This document shows, piece by piece, positions 25,201 through 39,800 of a DNA stretch of 64,000 bases. The stretch spans positions 248,001-312,000 of the forward strand of contig NW_002476413.1 in NCBI RefSeq assembly GCF_000189635.1, written 5' to 3'. Each line of letters starts with the position of its first letter. Position 1 is the stretch's first letter. Under the pieces are notes generated by a model, which was given only the letters and a program-made list of their open reading frames with translations, ran no database searches and had not been told where the DNA came from. This DNA comes from Tetrahymena thermophila SB210. Its lineage: Eukaryota; Ciliophora; Oligohymenophorea; Hymenostomatida; Tetrahymenidae. Made by a program: the position numbers and the translations under genes.

Positions 25201-26247
25201 CAAGTTAGTTTTCAATCTAATAAAATTTCTGAAAAAGCTTTTATCCTTTTGTTTAATTCAAAGAGTTAACCAATTAATGATTATACTTACAATATTTTTT
25301 TAATTTTTAATAAAATTTATAAACGAAGATAGCCTTATTGATGAAGCAATCTATCTATATACCTATCTATTTATTCTTGTTCTCATTCATGAATTGATTT
25401 ATCAATATGCATTCGATTCGTTTTAACTAATTTATTTTAAACAATTAATTTTCAATAAACTTCATTAAAATAAGAAGAAATCTAAGAGATGTGATTTGAT
25501 TCAAGAAAACTATTTAACTAAAGCTATTCTAGAATGATTATACTGTCAGTAAGCAATACATACATAGTAGAACAATATATATTTTAAAATATAAATTGAA
25601 AAATTTAGATATAGTCATCAAAAAACTAAATATTTGATTAAAGATTTTTATTTTTATCTTCTATCAGATTAGAAACCTGTTTCAAAAGCTTTTTTTATTT
25701 CTTATTAAATTTTCTTTTAATTTATAAAAAATATTAATTATTCTACTAACTATTTATTTCCTATTAACCTTCTAGCAAAATATTTATTTGAGAATAGCTT
25801 TTTTATTTTCTTTTAATTTTATTTATTAAAATAAGTTAATTTTTAAAAGTATGATTTTTTGGCCCTTAATATTATTAGCTCTTAATTAATGAGAGTATAT
25901 AATATAAAAATATTATTTATAAATAATAGACTTCCTTAAAATAATGATGACATACTACAAGATTTTAGAAAGGCATTAGGCTATAATTAAAAAAATTTAC
26001 AAAAAAGTTGTTGATTGTTTCATAAAAATTTTATAAACTTTAAATTTAGGGAATAGATATAATAATAATTAACATATTTTTTTAGTTTAAAGGCATAATT
26101 AATTAGAAATAAGCAATTAATATCAAAAAAGTTTTGAAAAAGTAAATTTTAATTTTATTAAAAAAAACATTTAAAAAATACTCAAAACAAATATTTTGGA
26201 TCTTATTTAAATACTTAGAATAAATTGAGTAAATTTAGTTTAAATTT
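25201..26247. other. 1-kb AT-rich spacer
   Basis: The spacer lies between the start of K+ channel 1 and the end of the START-domain gene. I see no coding frame, tRNA or conspicuous repeat. Confidence 0.55.
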
Positions 26248-26865
26248 TCACATTTTTTATATGTATTATAGATCTCTAAGAAGAGCATCAAATTATCTTT
26301 CTGGCATAGAGTTAACAAATGATAAAGGTATGCTTCCTTTAGGATCTAATAACTGATACATCTCTAAGTGTGTTGTATTTTCGTTTATTTTTTTTAAGAA
26401 AATAACACCAAATTTAGATTCAACCTTAATTGCATCAGTTTTAGGAGCGTTTTAGTGGTCATCAATTTGATCCCTTGCGATCATTATTTCATTATTACTT
26501 AATCTTTTCCTATGTAAAACACACAATGAATAGCGTGAACTCACCACAAGCCTGCTCTTAGTTTAGAAAAAAATAACAAAAGCATCTTAATCGATAGTTT
26601 CTAGTTTAACTAATTAATCACAACTTTCTCTATTTTGCTTCTAAGCATCTAAGTTATCAAAAAAGTATTATGAAGCCTTCTCGAAGTTTACAGAGGCATT
26701 TCCTTCAAATTTAGTGAGTTTTACTTCGTAGTTCTGATAAACAGTTGAATACATAGTTATATTATCAACTTGCTTAATTTATTACCAATTTGTTTTGATG
26801 TCTCTCAAAGCAAGATTTTCATTAAGTTTACTATTTATAATATTGCTATATCTATTTCCTATCAT
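26248..26865 (-). CDS. START-domain lipid-transfer-like protein, 205 aa
   Basis: Single exon from ATG at 26865 to TGA at 26248-26250. The protein is about the length of one START domain. It has the expected pattern: a central VVSSRYSLCVLHRKRL strand pair, a later HLEMYQLLDPKGSIPLSFV that resembles the START signature around DPKG.IP..(L/V)VN, and an amphipathic C-terminal helix (PERQFDALLRDL). START domains bind a single lipid such as a sterol or phospholipid in a hydrophobic pocket. There is no signal peptide or TM segment, so it should be soluble and cytosolic. It lies between two K+ channel paralogues on the same strand; there is no evidence of functional linkage. The assignment rests on motif memory. 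Confidence 0.7.
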
Positions 26866-29069
26866 TTTTATTTAATTTAATTTTATTTATTTATTTTTTA
26901 TTAATTTATTATTTACTTTTAGATCTATTGAATTTCTGCAGTATTTAAATAGCAAATATTGTTAAAAATTAAATCCTTATATTATTATTTTCAAATATGG
27001 AAATATTCTTATTTAATTAATCAATTCTATTTAAAATTGTATCTGTAATTTATTTTTCAAGAATATATTATAATGATAATCAACTAAAAATTGAATAATT
27101 CTTACAATAAAAGAAATCTATCAGTTTCAAGTTTAAAATATAATTGGATTTTGTTGGTAAAATATCCCTACTTAATGTACAATTGTTGAGCTTTGCTAAT
27201 ATAATAAATTACTTAAAACACTCAAAAAGAAATTTCAAAATGATAGATAAATTATTCGAATATTCTAGCAAAGAATTATAGAAATTAAAATTTACCAGAT
27301 TTAATTTTCGAAATATTAGTAACTAGGATAAATGAGTTTACAGATAATATAAATTCTTTTTAAGTCTGGCAATCAAACATTAATATCAAACAAATAAATG
27401 ATACACTCAAAATTATTTAATAACAAAAAATTTAAGGTTATTATGAATTCTTTAAATGTTAAAAATAGAGTAATTTACTAAATTCTTTTTAAATCTGACA
27501 TTTAAATATTTAAATAAATGATATACTCAAAATTATTTAAAAATTAAAAATGTATCATTATTATGATTTATTTAAATGTTACAAATAGAGTAATTTACTA
27601 AATTCTTTTTAAGTCTGATAATTAAAAATTTATATTTAACAAATAAATGATACACTCAAAAATATTTAAAAATAAAAAATTTATGTCACTTATTTATTTG
27701 AATAAAATTTTTAATTGTTAGCCTTCAAAAGAATTTAGTAAATTACTCTATTTGTAACATTTAAAGAATCATAAATCTTTATTTTTAATTAATTTTTAAT
27801 TTATCATTATTTATTTGATATTAATCATAAGATGTAATCAAAATTAATTAAAAACAAAAATTTTATAATGATGTTACAAATTGAGTAATTAACTAAATTC
27901 TTATTAAATCTGACAATTAATTAAAAACATATCAAAATAATTAATAATAAAATATTGCAAACAACATAGGAAGAAAATATAATGGCTATTGTCTTTTTTT
28001 GATAACCAATTAGTGTTCATATCTTAAAATTTAATATATAAATGAAAACAATTAATAAAAAATAATTATTTATTAAAAAAGATAGTTTATTGTACTTATT
28101 AAACAAAAATATATCAATATTTAAAATTTTGAAAATAAAAAAATTATTTAGAAATAAATATTAATATTGTTTAATATAATTATGAAAGAAATTTTCTTAA
28201 TAGAGTATAATTATTTTGTTTTGATTGATTATTATTTAAAAAAATAATATTTTAATGAAAGAGTTATAAAAAATTGAATTTAAGCTCAAAATTTCAATTA
28301 AATAATTTAAAATAATAAGAGTCCAAATTAATAGTTTTATAATTTTAATTTAAACCGAATTTTTGTTAAAAATATTCAAAGTTATTTTTTTTAATTCCCT
28401 GAACATTTTCTCTTTATTAATATTTTAATAAATTATTCATTATTTTTAATTACATATTATAATAGTATTTGTTAAATTTATTTCATTTTTAGCAAATTTA
28501 TTAATTAGTAGCTAAAAAAAATATTTGGATTTCTCCTTACTTAAAAATTGTTATTTTTAAATTAAATTTTAATTAATTCTCTATAAGTTTAATCTAATTA
28601 TAATTTAGTGTGGGAGGGTTGATTATTAGAGTTTTTCTGATGGGGTAAATTTTCATTATTTTTTAAATTAAATATTTTCATTTCTTAGTTAGTTTTTTGG
28701 TTTTAAGCAGTTTTTGTTTTAAAGCATGAAATAGTTTATTTTAATTTAGTTATAAATTCAAAAATATTATTATTCCAGATTTTTTGAACCAGACAGTAAA
28801 ATTTATTATAAGTTAAGTATATGGTTTTTGAATTTCTATGTATAATTATTTTAAAATTAATACATATATAAATTAATTATAAAATTGATAACTAATCTAT
28901 AAATAAATAAAAATTAACATGCTAATTAAATTATTTTTGCTCTTTGTAATATTTACATATTTTTGAAATTAAGTTAAAATAGCAATTTATAATATAATTA
29001 CAACTATTTATTTTCATATTCTAAAAATATCTGTTTTTATATTAAAGTTTAATAAAAATTAAATTTCAT
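26866..29069. other. 2.2-kb repeat-bearing intergenic region
   Basis: Noncoding DNA upstream of the START gene and downstream of K+ channel 2. Its centre holds a 120-bp tandem repeat with inverted copies (annotated separately). The flanks are near-homopolymeric A/T. No gene was recognised. Confidence 0.6.
27350..27930. repeat. 120-bp tandem repeats with an inverted copy (potential hairpin)
   Basis: Three head-to-tail units begin at about 27350, 27471 and 27591 with a 120-bp period. Each carries TAAATTCTTTTTAA(G/A)TCTG, then a variable A/T stretch, then AAATAAATGATA(C/T)ACTCAAAA. An inverted copy at about 27724-27835 contains AAAAGAATTTAGTAAATTAC, the exact reverse complement of the junction of unit 3. 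A decayed fourth direct copy lies near 27870-27930. The opposed arms could fold into a long hairpin. Confidence 0.8.
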
Positions 29070-32000
29070 TCACATCATCCATAAAATGTTCTTATTCTGA
29101 TAAATGTTGGAATACTACTCAATTATACTTTAGGCATTTCCTTCAGGAAAATAGTATTCAAAAGTTTTTAATTTATCAAAATCGTAATAAAACAATTAAT
29201 CTGAGAAATTAATTATTTGTCTAGAAAAAATTTTGCTTTAATTGTTTGTAAGGTTTCTATTAAAAGAAGAGCATTGTCTTCTATTTAGATTTGGGTTTAG
29301 ACTATTGTTTTACTGTAACTATATATTAGATCCTGTTTTTTCTCTAATGCAAAACAAAGAACTCTTCTTTTTAGGTTCTAAAAAACTTGAAGCTCTAATA
29401 CTGGGATATAATTTTTAATTTTCAGTGTTAGCAATTTTTTTTAAAGCACTGATTATCATAAATTTTAATTTAGTACAAGTCTAGCAGTTTGGAATTTGAC
29501 AGTTTGAAACTGTATGATTTGACTGCCTTAATATTAAAAATTTTATTAATTTAAAATAAAAAAAACTTGACTAAAAAAATCTATTTGTAAAAGCAAATAA
29601 ATTTGGAGAATTTTAAATATTTACTAGATGATTTATTCTATGTTTCTAATAACCTAGAGGCTTTAAAGCTTATTATTGCTTGATATTTAAGAGACTTCCA
29701 TTTAGCGATCTTATTTACCATAAGTATGCATTTTTGTTAAACCTATTTTATATATTTAAATAGAATTAATTAATTAATAATAATATAAATTACAATTTAC
29801 TTTATTAATTATAAATCATTTCTTAATCTAAATTTATAGAAAAATTAATATTAGAGTCGAAAGTTTTAATTTTTTTAGAGCTATAATTCTTTTTTTTTAA
29901 ATTTGCAGGATTATATTAACTATCTTCAATCGTGATACTATCATCATCTTAAGTCTACCGACTTAGTAGGTTGCTCATCAAAAAAACTTTTTATGCACTT
30001 AAATTATTTTCATACTAATCTTGTAAGCTTTATGAATCTTTTAAACTTTAATTTTATTGATCGTCAGGAGATTAATCTTTATAGATACTTTCACTATTTT
30101 AAACATTAATTCCATTGAAATCCCTATCTTATTATGCAGTTTATTTTACTAAGAAATCTTCCTCTTCATCTTCCTCCTCCTCATAATCAGATTCTTGACT
30201 CAAATCCCAAAGTGAGAAATATTCAATATTTTAAATATAGTATTAGTCAGCTTGATGAGAAATTATGTTTTAGTTTAAAATAGCATTCATACTTTTTTCT
30301 GTTTAATTTCTTTTAAAATTTTTGAGTTTAAATTCAATTTCCTTCAAATATTTTCTCAGAATCAAGTTTTTTTTACCTTCATAAAACAAGTAAGGGCATT
30401 CTTCGATCTTATGATTTTTTTACTTACAAGAATAGCAACAAGAACTAACTTTTTGTAATTTATTTTGATATTTAACTTCATCTTTAATATAGCAAAATTT
30501 CTCATATTGTAAATCATATTTTCTTAAGATATTTGCAAAATCAGTAAAGTTAAGCTGTAAAATTGAAGAAACTCCAACACTTTTATACTTTACATTGCAA
30601 TTGTTATCCCCTTATAAAAATCTTAGCAAACCAAAGTATTAACCGTACTTAAATTACTGATTTTTAAAATTATTTAAGTGTAAGCATAAAAATTTAATTC
30701 ATTAAAATACCATAATTCCTCATAAATTTATATACTAAGACTAATTTAAACAATATTTAAAAAATTAAAATACTTTAAACATATTTTTTGATTAATTTTT
30801 GAAATTATGGTAAGGATTAATGATTATTTACAGTAATTAATTAATTACTAATCATAAAAAATATGAATAAATAAATAAATACCTAAACTTCTTTTACTTC
30901 AGTAGTTTAATCATATTAAAAGTATTCTAATACAATCCCATTATTAACAAAGTAAATACAGTCTTCAACATCTTCCTCTAATAAAATTATCTATTAATCA
31001 TGACAATATATTTTTTCTTTCATTTACATAGCTAAATCAATAAATATCTCTTCTGTTAAAATATCCTTGAATAGAGGAACTTTTTTTAATATTTTTATAT
31101 ATACATCTGTTTATATTTCTTTCTACAAGTATTCTGAAAGTGCTGAAAGAGATTTAATAGAACACAAGTTATCACTATTTTGATCGCTATACAAGTATTA
31201 AACATACTTTTTTGCCCTACACTATAAACCAAGCTCTACATTATTCTACTTAAAGTATTTGTTAATTTTCGCTAATTCTTAAAGATAAAGATCTTTTCTT
31301 TACTTGAAATCCTATAAAATATTACCTATTTTTTTTAAGAAAATTAATAAGTGGATTTTAGATAATTTTAAAGTAGATTGATTGATTACCTATAGAATTA
31401 ATTGTATAACCAAATATACCACATGAAAAGAAAGCAATAAATATCATTAAAAATTTTTCTAATTTAGTTTATGCTGTAAAATCACCATATCCTATCGTTG
31501 TCATTGTTACTATTGCATAATAGAAAATTTAAATATATCTACTTCCAACTGTTTCATTTTAATAGCTATATGTAACCATCCAGCCTTCATTTTAGTCTAG
31601 TTCTTTAATACCCACATAATTCCAAAGGCAAGTAAATAAATGAGCAAAATATATCACTGAGCCTAATAAATAAATCAAAGATATTATACCTTTAATAAAT
31701 TAAACTAAAATAAAATTTCGATAAAATAATTTTATAATTTACCAAAGATTTTTGTTTTTAGTAGAAATTGCTCTCTTATTGTTTCTAAGATTCTAAATGC
31801 TTAAAAAATCTTTAAAAAGAACAAGAATTATATCCCATTAAAACTAAAAGAAAAGCAACACAGACTCAGAATAGCAATAAGGTCAATTAAGAAAGATGAG
31901 CTAACATAGCTTGAGAAAATTTAGATATGCTATTCTATAAATGTGCCTTACTAAGTTGAAAGAGTATTAAACTTGATAAAAATATCAATACTGAAAATTA

Positions 32001-33329
32001 TAGAGCAAATATATTAAATATAATAGCTAAAGATAGCTTCTCTCTATAAATTGAAACAATACTCTAAAGGGAGATATACAAAGAGTATTGAAGAATTAAT
32101 AAAAATGATGACTTCCCAAAGTATGTAAAGAGATGATAAGTTATGAAAAAGAGGAAGATACTTCAAAATAAATATTCCAAATGTATTTATTTAATTTTTA
32201 ATGTAGCTTTATAATTTAAAAAGACATCCAAAATATTTTATGATGAATTTTAAAATTTTTCTATATCTCCTGAAAGACAACACTCCTTTAAAATTTGTAT
32301 AAGTAAAAAGTCTACCTAAGCTGTAATTGTTAAATTTATGCAGATTTACTGAATTAGTTTAATCACTTGATATATCATTAATCAGTCTTACTTGAATCTC
32401 TCTTAGCTAACTTGGTCTAAAAAATAAAGAACTCTACTAAGCGATATACTTCACCTTTGAGACTAAAGCTAAAATTTGAATCCATTTTCTTTTCCATATA
32501 TCTTTCTATGCATAAAGATCTAGAATCAGCAAATTATTTCTTTTTTTATATCCCCTTTAATAATACCCAATCTTGTTTGGATCCTTCTTCTCTATTATAC
32601 TTTGGCAATCATTCCCTAGGATCTAATTATTTTTTTTCCTAAATTGAGTGGAGACCGATTAAGAGCGAGCTTTCTACTTATCTTAATTTAACAATTAATT
32701 TCCATTTCTCTTTCTTGAAGTCATTTTTTATGATTCAGCATCAACTTTTGGAATTTCTTGAAAAATAGTGTTATTTTCACTTATATTCTTTGGACATTAA
32801 TCTGAAAATCTATAAAGAGTTTCTTCTAAGTTAACAGCTACAAAGCTATTGTCTGTCTGATTGTCTATAATATAAATATATTTTTACTTAATCAATTAAT
32901 GTAAATATAATAATTTTGATATTCCATTGACATTTTTATAGAAGTTGATTTGATATAATGATCATCTCAGTCTGGGCACTGAAAATTGCAATAAGATATA
33001 AGAATAAATAATTTAAGTGATAGATCATCATCTTGCTATAATGTTAAAGAAAAGAAATTTAAAAGACATTCAATACCTTTTTATGAAATACAATTTTCCC
33101 TTTTATCCTCCTCAGTAATTAAATCTTGCTCATTTCGTGTTTAGTTGAGAAATTTTTAAGAAGGTAAAAATTATTATGAATTAGATTGGTCTCCTAAACT
33201 TTAGTTCTACTATTATAACTTACTAATTTTAAACTAATAAAATGAGTAGGTATTATTATCCTATCCTAACTAGTAGGAGCTTGATTATTGAGGATTTATA
33301 TCATTTTAGTTTATGCTTTCAACTCTCAT
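29070..33329 (-). CDS. K+ channel of CNG/EAG type, paralogue 2, 1182 aa, seven exons
   Basis: Exons 33329-33077, 32864-31743, 31689-31390, 31325-30883, 30656-29801, 29742-29625 and 29526-29070 join in phases 1, 1, 1, 0, 1, 2, the same as its neighbours. Exons 3, 4 and 7 have exactly the same lengths as in paralogue 1 (300, 443 and 457 nt). The pore motif MTTIGYGDFT sits near residue 523. The S4 region reads LKIFQAFRILETIREQ. The CNBD-like segment has QYFGLLRF without the usual GE or Arg. The zinc-knuckle-like CYSCKQKNHKIEEC comes near residue 779, before an acidic Asp/Glu run. Exon 7 begins SNHTVSNCQIPNCQTC and ends in YDFDKLKTFEYYFP. Predicted to be a membrane K+ channel; gating by cyclic nucleotide is doubtful because the cassette residues are missing. 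Confidence 0.9.
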
Positions 33330-34084
33330 AATCAAACCAAATTTATAAATAATCTATTCTCTCCCAATTTTATTATTCTAATATATTTTTTAGTTTCTCT
33401 ATTAGGCTACTCTTTATTTTGCTTTCTTAATATTAAAAATTTTTTTTGATAAGTACGTAATCTAATTCCTAAGTAGTTTAATCAAAAATGTGTTAAACGA
33501 ATAATTTTATTAAAAGAATTATTGCTAAGAATTATTTTTGAAAAAGAATTATTATTTTAGATATAATTATACTTGGATTATTAATCTAGATGTAATTCGT
33601 TTATTAATTAATATTAGTTTCTTTTTTATTAATATATCACAAAAAAAAACAACATTAGCTACAAAATACCTGATCATATTACTAAATATTTCCTATATCC
33701 TTAAAAATACAACATATTTTTTTAGTAAACTTCGTGTTTAAGACATAGTTATGTATTAAATAACTTTTAATTGATTAAAAAGAATGATTATCAAAATATT
33801 AACTAATATTTGTTGTAATATTCATACATAAAATTAATAATTGGTTTTCTTTATCTTACATAATTTAGATTTCATTAGACAGTAAATTAATTGGTAAAGA
33901 ATTTGTAATTAGATAGATTATTTTTTTTAAATACGCATATTAACATTTTTGAAATAGTTTGTAGGAGATATAATAAATACAAGATAATTTTGTTATTACC
34001 AATAAATTATTTTATATCTTAAAGCCTAAAGATCTTTAATCAATCCTTTAAAATGTAAATTCGATAGTATTTCATTATTATTTG
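33330..34084. other. Divergent intergenic spacer
   Basis: It lies between the start of K+ channel 2 (-) and the start of the low-complexity gene (+) and must hold both promoters. It is A/T-rich. A plus-strand frame at 33538-33741 has no Gln codons of the ciliate type and was not accepted as a gene. Confidence 0.55.
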
Positions 34085-36700
34085 ATGTTATTTATAAATA
34101 ATAGGAATATAAATTACAATAAATCATTTGATAATGATCTTTAAAACCTATCAAAATCTTTTGATTTTTCGTTTGATGTGATAAATTCTTAAAAAATCTA
34201 AGAAAATAAGACATGTAGTACCAATCAAACAGTTTATTCTAACTATTTCCCTAATCAAACAAAGAAAAATTTCAGGAACTTTTCATAAAAAAAGCTACCT
34301 TTGGATAAATCAATTTCTCCCTCAAAGAAATTTATGATGAACTCTTAGAGTCAATAACAAGTAGATGAATATTAATGTTTAAATAAAAGATTGCTTGAAG
34401 GATTCTTAAAATTAAGAAAGTAAATTTTCCAAACTGAAAATCAAACTTATCAATAAAAGGATTTAAGTAATTGTAATGCTAAATAAAGTGCAAAGTAATA
34501 CTTTTGTGTGTTACTTTACTAAAAACAAATATTAACAAAAATATAAAGCAATTAAATATACCTTATCATAAGATATTATTTTAAACAAAATAACATTAAA
34601 TTTTAGAATAAATATTGTTATAACCCTTTAATATAGAATTGATTGAATATTTAATTATGTTTCAAATTATTACATGCAACACATAAAAAATACGGCTTTA
34701 GTCACATACTATATTAAATATTTAAAAGTGAAATAGCAATAAAAAAATGAATTTTTAAAAAATATTTGATAAGTAGTTTTAATAATTTTTAATAATAAAA
34801 ATTAAATAATTTAATTTATTTTAAAGCAAACATAAAAAAATTTTTTAAAAAATTTATTTTAATATCAAGTTAAAAATATGTTAAAATTTATTGAATAATA
34901 TTTATTAATAATCATTAAAATATTTTTTATTATTTAACCTAAATTATTTAATACAATATTTATATTAATGATAATATTTTATTATAATATAGTTTTGAGG
35001 GATCTAATTTGTCAACTTTAAATTCATATGAACCTCTTGCTAATATAAAATTAAAATTGTTTAAAAGAAACCTAAAAAAGAATCAAATTTAAAACTACCA
35101 GAAAAATATAAATGAAAATATACTAAGCATGGACCAATAATCAAAGTACTCGTTATTTGATAATACTGTATCAAAGTGTAGTTACAAAGCAATAGATTTA
35201 ACAAATTAGTTTAATTTAAATAAAAACTAAGAAGATCATTCGAAATTCAACAATCAGACAAAATAAAACTCTGAACAAAAATAAAATAAGCAATATCTTT
35301 TAAAAACTTAATAAAATATCTGTAAAAAGAATAATTTTAAAACATAAGATTTGAAGCAATGTTAAATATAGAATAAATCAAAGATAAAAAATGATAAAAG
35401 TAAAAATGAAAATACTTTTTATAATTTTTAATCAAATGATTTATCCACAAGAGTAAGTTTTTACAATATTAACAAAAGTGATTCAAAAAATGACAGGATA
35501 ATAAATTCTTAGCATAATTTTTTTTATGATTGTAATTTAAGTTTGGAGGAAACTCAAAATATGAATTCAAGTAGAAGTCAGTCTCCTTAATCAGAAACCT
35601 CCCTTATATTTAATCCACCAAAAGAAATACATTAAGAATTAAGCTTTATAAAACCTGAAGTAAACTTAAATTCAAAATTTCAAAAAATTAAGTTAAACTT
35701 GTGTAGGCCTAAGAGCTAAGATTCTTATAATAAACTTAAGCCTTTTCCTTCCAACAAAAATTAAAGAAAATAATCTTAATTTGTTTAATCATTTTAGAAT
35801 GATCAAAAATCAATAAATAGCTTAATTCATGAAATTAAAAATTCAGATTAAATTTAGCCATCAAAAAAAAGTGAGTTATAAAATGCTTTTTCAATCAAAA
35901 TAGAAAATTAAATAGAAGAAATCAGTCATGGCTATGATGATAAAGTCTTAAATAATCAGGATAAAAAAATCTAAATAAACTGTGATGAATAATAAGAGAG
36001 AAATTAACAATTAAATAGCAAATTGAATAGAGAAATCATCGGAATTGAATCAAAAGAATAAATTAATAGATAAGAATCAAAAGAATTAATCTAAAAATAA
36101 GAATCAAAAGAATTTATATAAAAATAAGAATCAAGAGAGTCGATTTAAGACTTTAAACTCTTCTAGATTGAGATTGATTAAGAAATCGAATAAAAATAAT
36201 TTGAAGTTTTTAATTAATATCTATCATAAAACACCTATTTTATGGGGAAAAAACTTAAAAATTCAAAAATGCTAAACTCTAAAGATAGTACTTCGAAAAT
36301 TGTTTGCAGAAAATCAACAAGCTTTTATAGGCTTAGAAATTAGCAAAATTAATCTTAAAACAAATTTTTTAATGAATTAATGGTAGATTAATTTTTGCAC
36401 ACAAAAAAACCTTTTGAAATCAATATTTAAGACACTTGTTGTAAATAGGAATAAAAAAATAGAGGCTAGAACAAATAATAATAAAAACACTTTAACATTT
36501 CATAAAGAAAATATTCCTATGATAGTTCTTAATAAAATAAAAATACAAGATTTTTTGAAATTCAAATGATGAGCTACAAACCAATAGGCTTATAAACTAG
36601 TAATAATTAGATTGACATGTAAACACAAAATTACTTTAACAAATAGTTGATTACAAACAGCATAGATAAAAGCTTAAAAATTAATTGTGAATAAATCTGA
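34085..36700 (+). CDS. Low-complexity Asn/Lys/Ser/Gln-rich protein, 705 aa, two exons
   Basis: Exon 1 34085-34494 (phase 2) and exon 2 34993-36700 join in frame and end in TGA. The intron has GTAATAC...AATATAG borders and is 498 bp. The product is highly polar, with Asn, Lys, Ser and Gln making up most residues and short motifs such as SISPSKKFMMNSQSQ and SRSQSPQSETSLIFNPPK. Around residues 488-520 a 9-residue repeat, ESKE(Q/L/F)I(N/Q)(R/K)Q, occurs four times and is visible as a 27-bp DNA repeat at 36045-36140. There is no signal peptide, TM segment or enzymatic motif. It is probably an intrinsically disordered protein of unknown role. It is convergent with K+ channel 3 (163 bp between stops). 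Confidence 0.75.
36040..36140 (+). repeat. 27-bp coding repeat in the low-complexity protein
   Basis: The unit GAATCAAAAGAATTAATCTA plus AAAATAA, with small changes, recurs four times in tandem. It encodes the 9-residue ESKExIQKQ repeat in phase with the reading frame. Confidence 0.7.
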
Positions 36701-36862
36701 GAGTATGTCAAAATACTATTTTTAATGAAAATATTAATTTAAATGATAAAAAAGATGTAGCACAAATATGAATTAAATTTAAAAGTGAGTAGAAAAATAA
36801 ATTAAAATAATTTTGTTTTATTTATTTAATTAACAAAAAGTAAAAAATTTTGAATTTGAATA

Positions 36863-39800
36863 TCACAAGCAAAATATATTTTTATGTTAATTCTATGATT
36901 AGATTTTTTCAATTATTTTTTAATAATTTCCATTTGGAAAATAGAACTAATAGTTTCTGAGTCTATCAAAATCATAAATAAATAACTAATCAAAAATAAT
37001 TACTAATTATTTAGAGCTTCCTTTACTAATTTATTAGTAAATACTCCCATTTTTGTTTAGAGACATTTGTATTTTATTTTAATTTATAGTCTAGTTACCT
37101 TCAGGCTTAAATCTAATTGATTAACAAACTTTTTTAACATTTAATTCTGAAGTTAATGATGTCATACAATCTGAGTTATTAGATTTACTTTTATCTAGTA
37201 CAGACATCTATTTTAGTAAATTCTATGTCATGGTTTCGATTTTACTACAATTTGAGCAACTTATAATACTACAGTAAGCATAATTATGATTAGATTACCT
37301 ATTATTAAAAAAATAGTATTACTTTTTTAATTTTGAAATAAATATTTAAAAATATACTATAAATATGATTAAATATTTTTCAGTACTAGTAGGCACTACT
37401 ACTTAAAAGCATTTTTATTTGACTATGTACCTAATGTTTAAAGCTTATCCAATTTTTTTTGTGTTGAGATTATATTTTAGCCTATCAATTAAATATTTTA
37501 AAAAAGTTAAAATTTATGAACAAATAAATAAATAATAAAATAAGCAATCTTTACTATTTATATGCTTGATTAACTATTCTTAGTCTTAAGTATTTATGAT
37601 TTTAAAACTTTGATCTTTAGTTTTCAGCTTCTTTTAACTTTTATTTCTTTTGATTTTACTTGTTTAATTAAAATGATTATCTTCTTAGGTTACGCTTTCT
37701 TCATCTTAAAATTATTTGCTTGATAATCCACTGAAAATAACACTTAATTTATTTGCAGAATTAGAAGCATTATTATCTGTTTATTCAGATAGACTTTAAT
37801 TCTCTAATTAATGTATTTAAAGGCTTATTTTTCTGTCATTCTATATTCTTTGCTAATCATCATATAATAATCTTTTTTGAAATTCTCCTTACTTTTGCTC
37901 ATTCTAGAGTTTTAATTCATTAATTTATTACTTAATTTCTTCTACTTCACTTTGGGAGTCAGATTGGGTTTAATTTTATTTATCTTTGTTTTCTTCCTCT
38001 TCTTCATCATCATAATCAGTTTCAGATTGAGATAGTAAACTTAAATCCCAAAGAGAAAATAGTTCAATATTTTTTAAATAGTAATTATCTGCTACCTTTT
38101 GAACTTTATCCAAATTTAAAATTGCATTTTAACTCTTTTCTCTTTACCTTCTCTTAAAATTTCTAATGGTTTCATTACATTCCTTTAAGTATTATCTTAG
38201 AATTATTTCCTTCTTTCCTTCATAAAATAAATAAGGACACTACTCTAAAGTATGATTTTTTTATTGACAAGATTAGCAGTATATGTGAATTTTTGACAAA
38301 TTACTTTGATGTATAACTTAATCTTTTAAAAAGCAAAATTTTTAATATTCTATATCAAATTTGCTAAGAGTTTCTTTAAAATTAGAGTAAGAAATTTATA
38401 ATATTGAAGAAACCCCAACACTTTTATATTTAAGCTTGCTATTAGTTTCCACATTCATAAACCTAAGCAATCCAAAGTATTATCCGTACCTAAATCTCTT
38501 TTTTATTTACAGAATAAATAAATTAAATTTATAAATGAGTAAAAAAATTCGTTTTTTATAATAAAGTGACAATAAAATAAAATATTAAAAAATATTTATA
38601 AAAATTAATAAATTAAAAATATATTTTATAAATAAATAAATAAGCACTTTAGTTTCTCAACAAAAATTGTAAACTAACTAATTTACACCTAAAATTTTTA
38701 ATGCCAATTAAACCTTGTATGATATTAATATTTACTATATAAAAAGCTCAATACTGAGGAAAATGGTAATATGGTAGATAAAATATGATTTTGATAAATA
38801 GGCTACAAAATTTTAAAATGATTTACCTATATTTCTTTAAGTTCAGTTTTTTGATCATATTAGCAATATTCTAAAATAGTACCATCATTAATAAAATAAA
38901 GGATACTTTCATTTTCTTCTTCTTGATCATCATCATTTATAATTTATTAATCATGGCAATAAATTTTTTCTTTGACTTGAAGAGCTAACTCACTAAATAT
39001 CTGCTCTGTAAAAATTTCTCTAAAAATAGGAACTTTTTTAAGCATTCTGATATATACATCTTGTTGTATTTCTTTCTATAGATAATCAGAAAGTGAAGAA
39101 AGAGACTTAATTGAGCATGATTAATCACAATATTAATCACTGTATAAGTATTAAATATATTTTTTTGCTCTGCATTACAAACCAAATTCGACATTGTTTT
39201 GTTTAAAATATTTATTTACTTTTGCTAATTCTTAAAGGTAGAGGTCTTACTTTTATTTGAAATCATATAAAATATTACCTACCATAGTTTATTATAATTG
39301 TTTAATTTTAATTAACTTTTAAGTATTTGAATTTAAATGTTTATTTACCAATTGAATTAATAGTGTAGCCAAAAATACCACATGAAAAGAAAGCTACAAA
39401 AATCATAAGTAATTTTTCTAACTAGCTTTATGCTGTAAAATCCCCATAGCCTATTGTTGTCATAGTAACAATAGCATAATAAAATATCTAAATATACCTG
39501 TTTGTTACAGATTCTGTTTAAAAGTTATAATTTACCATCCATCCTTAGCCTTATTATAGCTAATACAGTCCAACATAATTCCAGAGACAGGTAAATAAAT
39601 GAGCAAAATATATCACTTAAACTAATAGATACAGCAAAGATAAAACTCCTAAATTATAAGATAATAAAGATATATGAATAAAAAGAATATTAACTGCTTA
39701 ATCATACCATAAATCGATGTTTTTAAAAGAAATTATTCTCTAAATACTTCAAGTATTTTAAAAGGTTATAAAATCCTTAAAAAGAACAAGAATTAGAGTC

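Noticed and set aside
33538-33741. 67-codon plus-strand frame in the divergent spacer
   Set aside because: Composition is that of random A/T sequence (Ile, Asn, Tyr, Phe, Lys) and it sits where promoters of two real genes must be.
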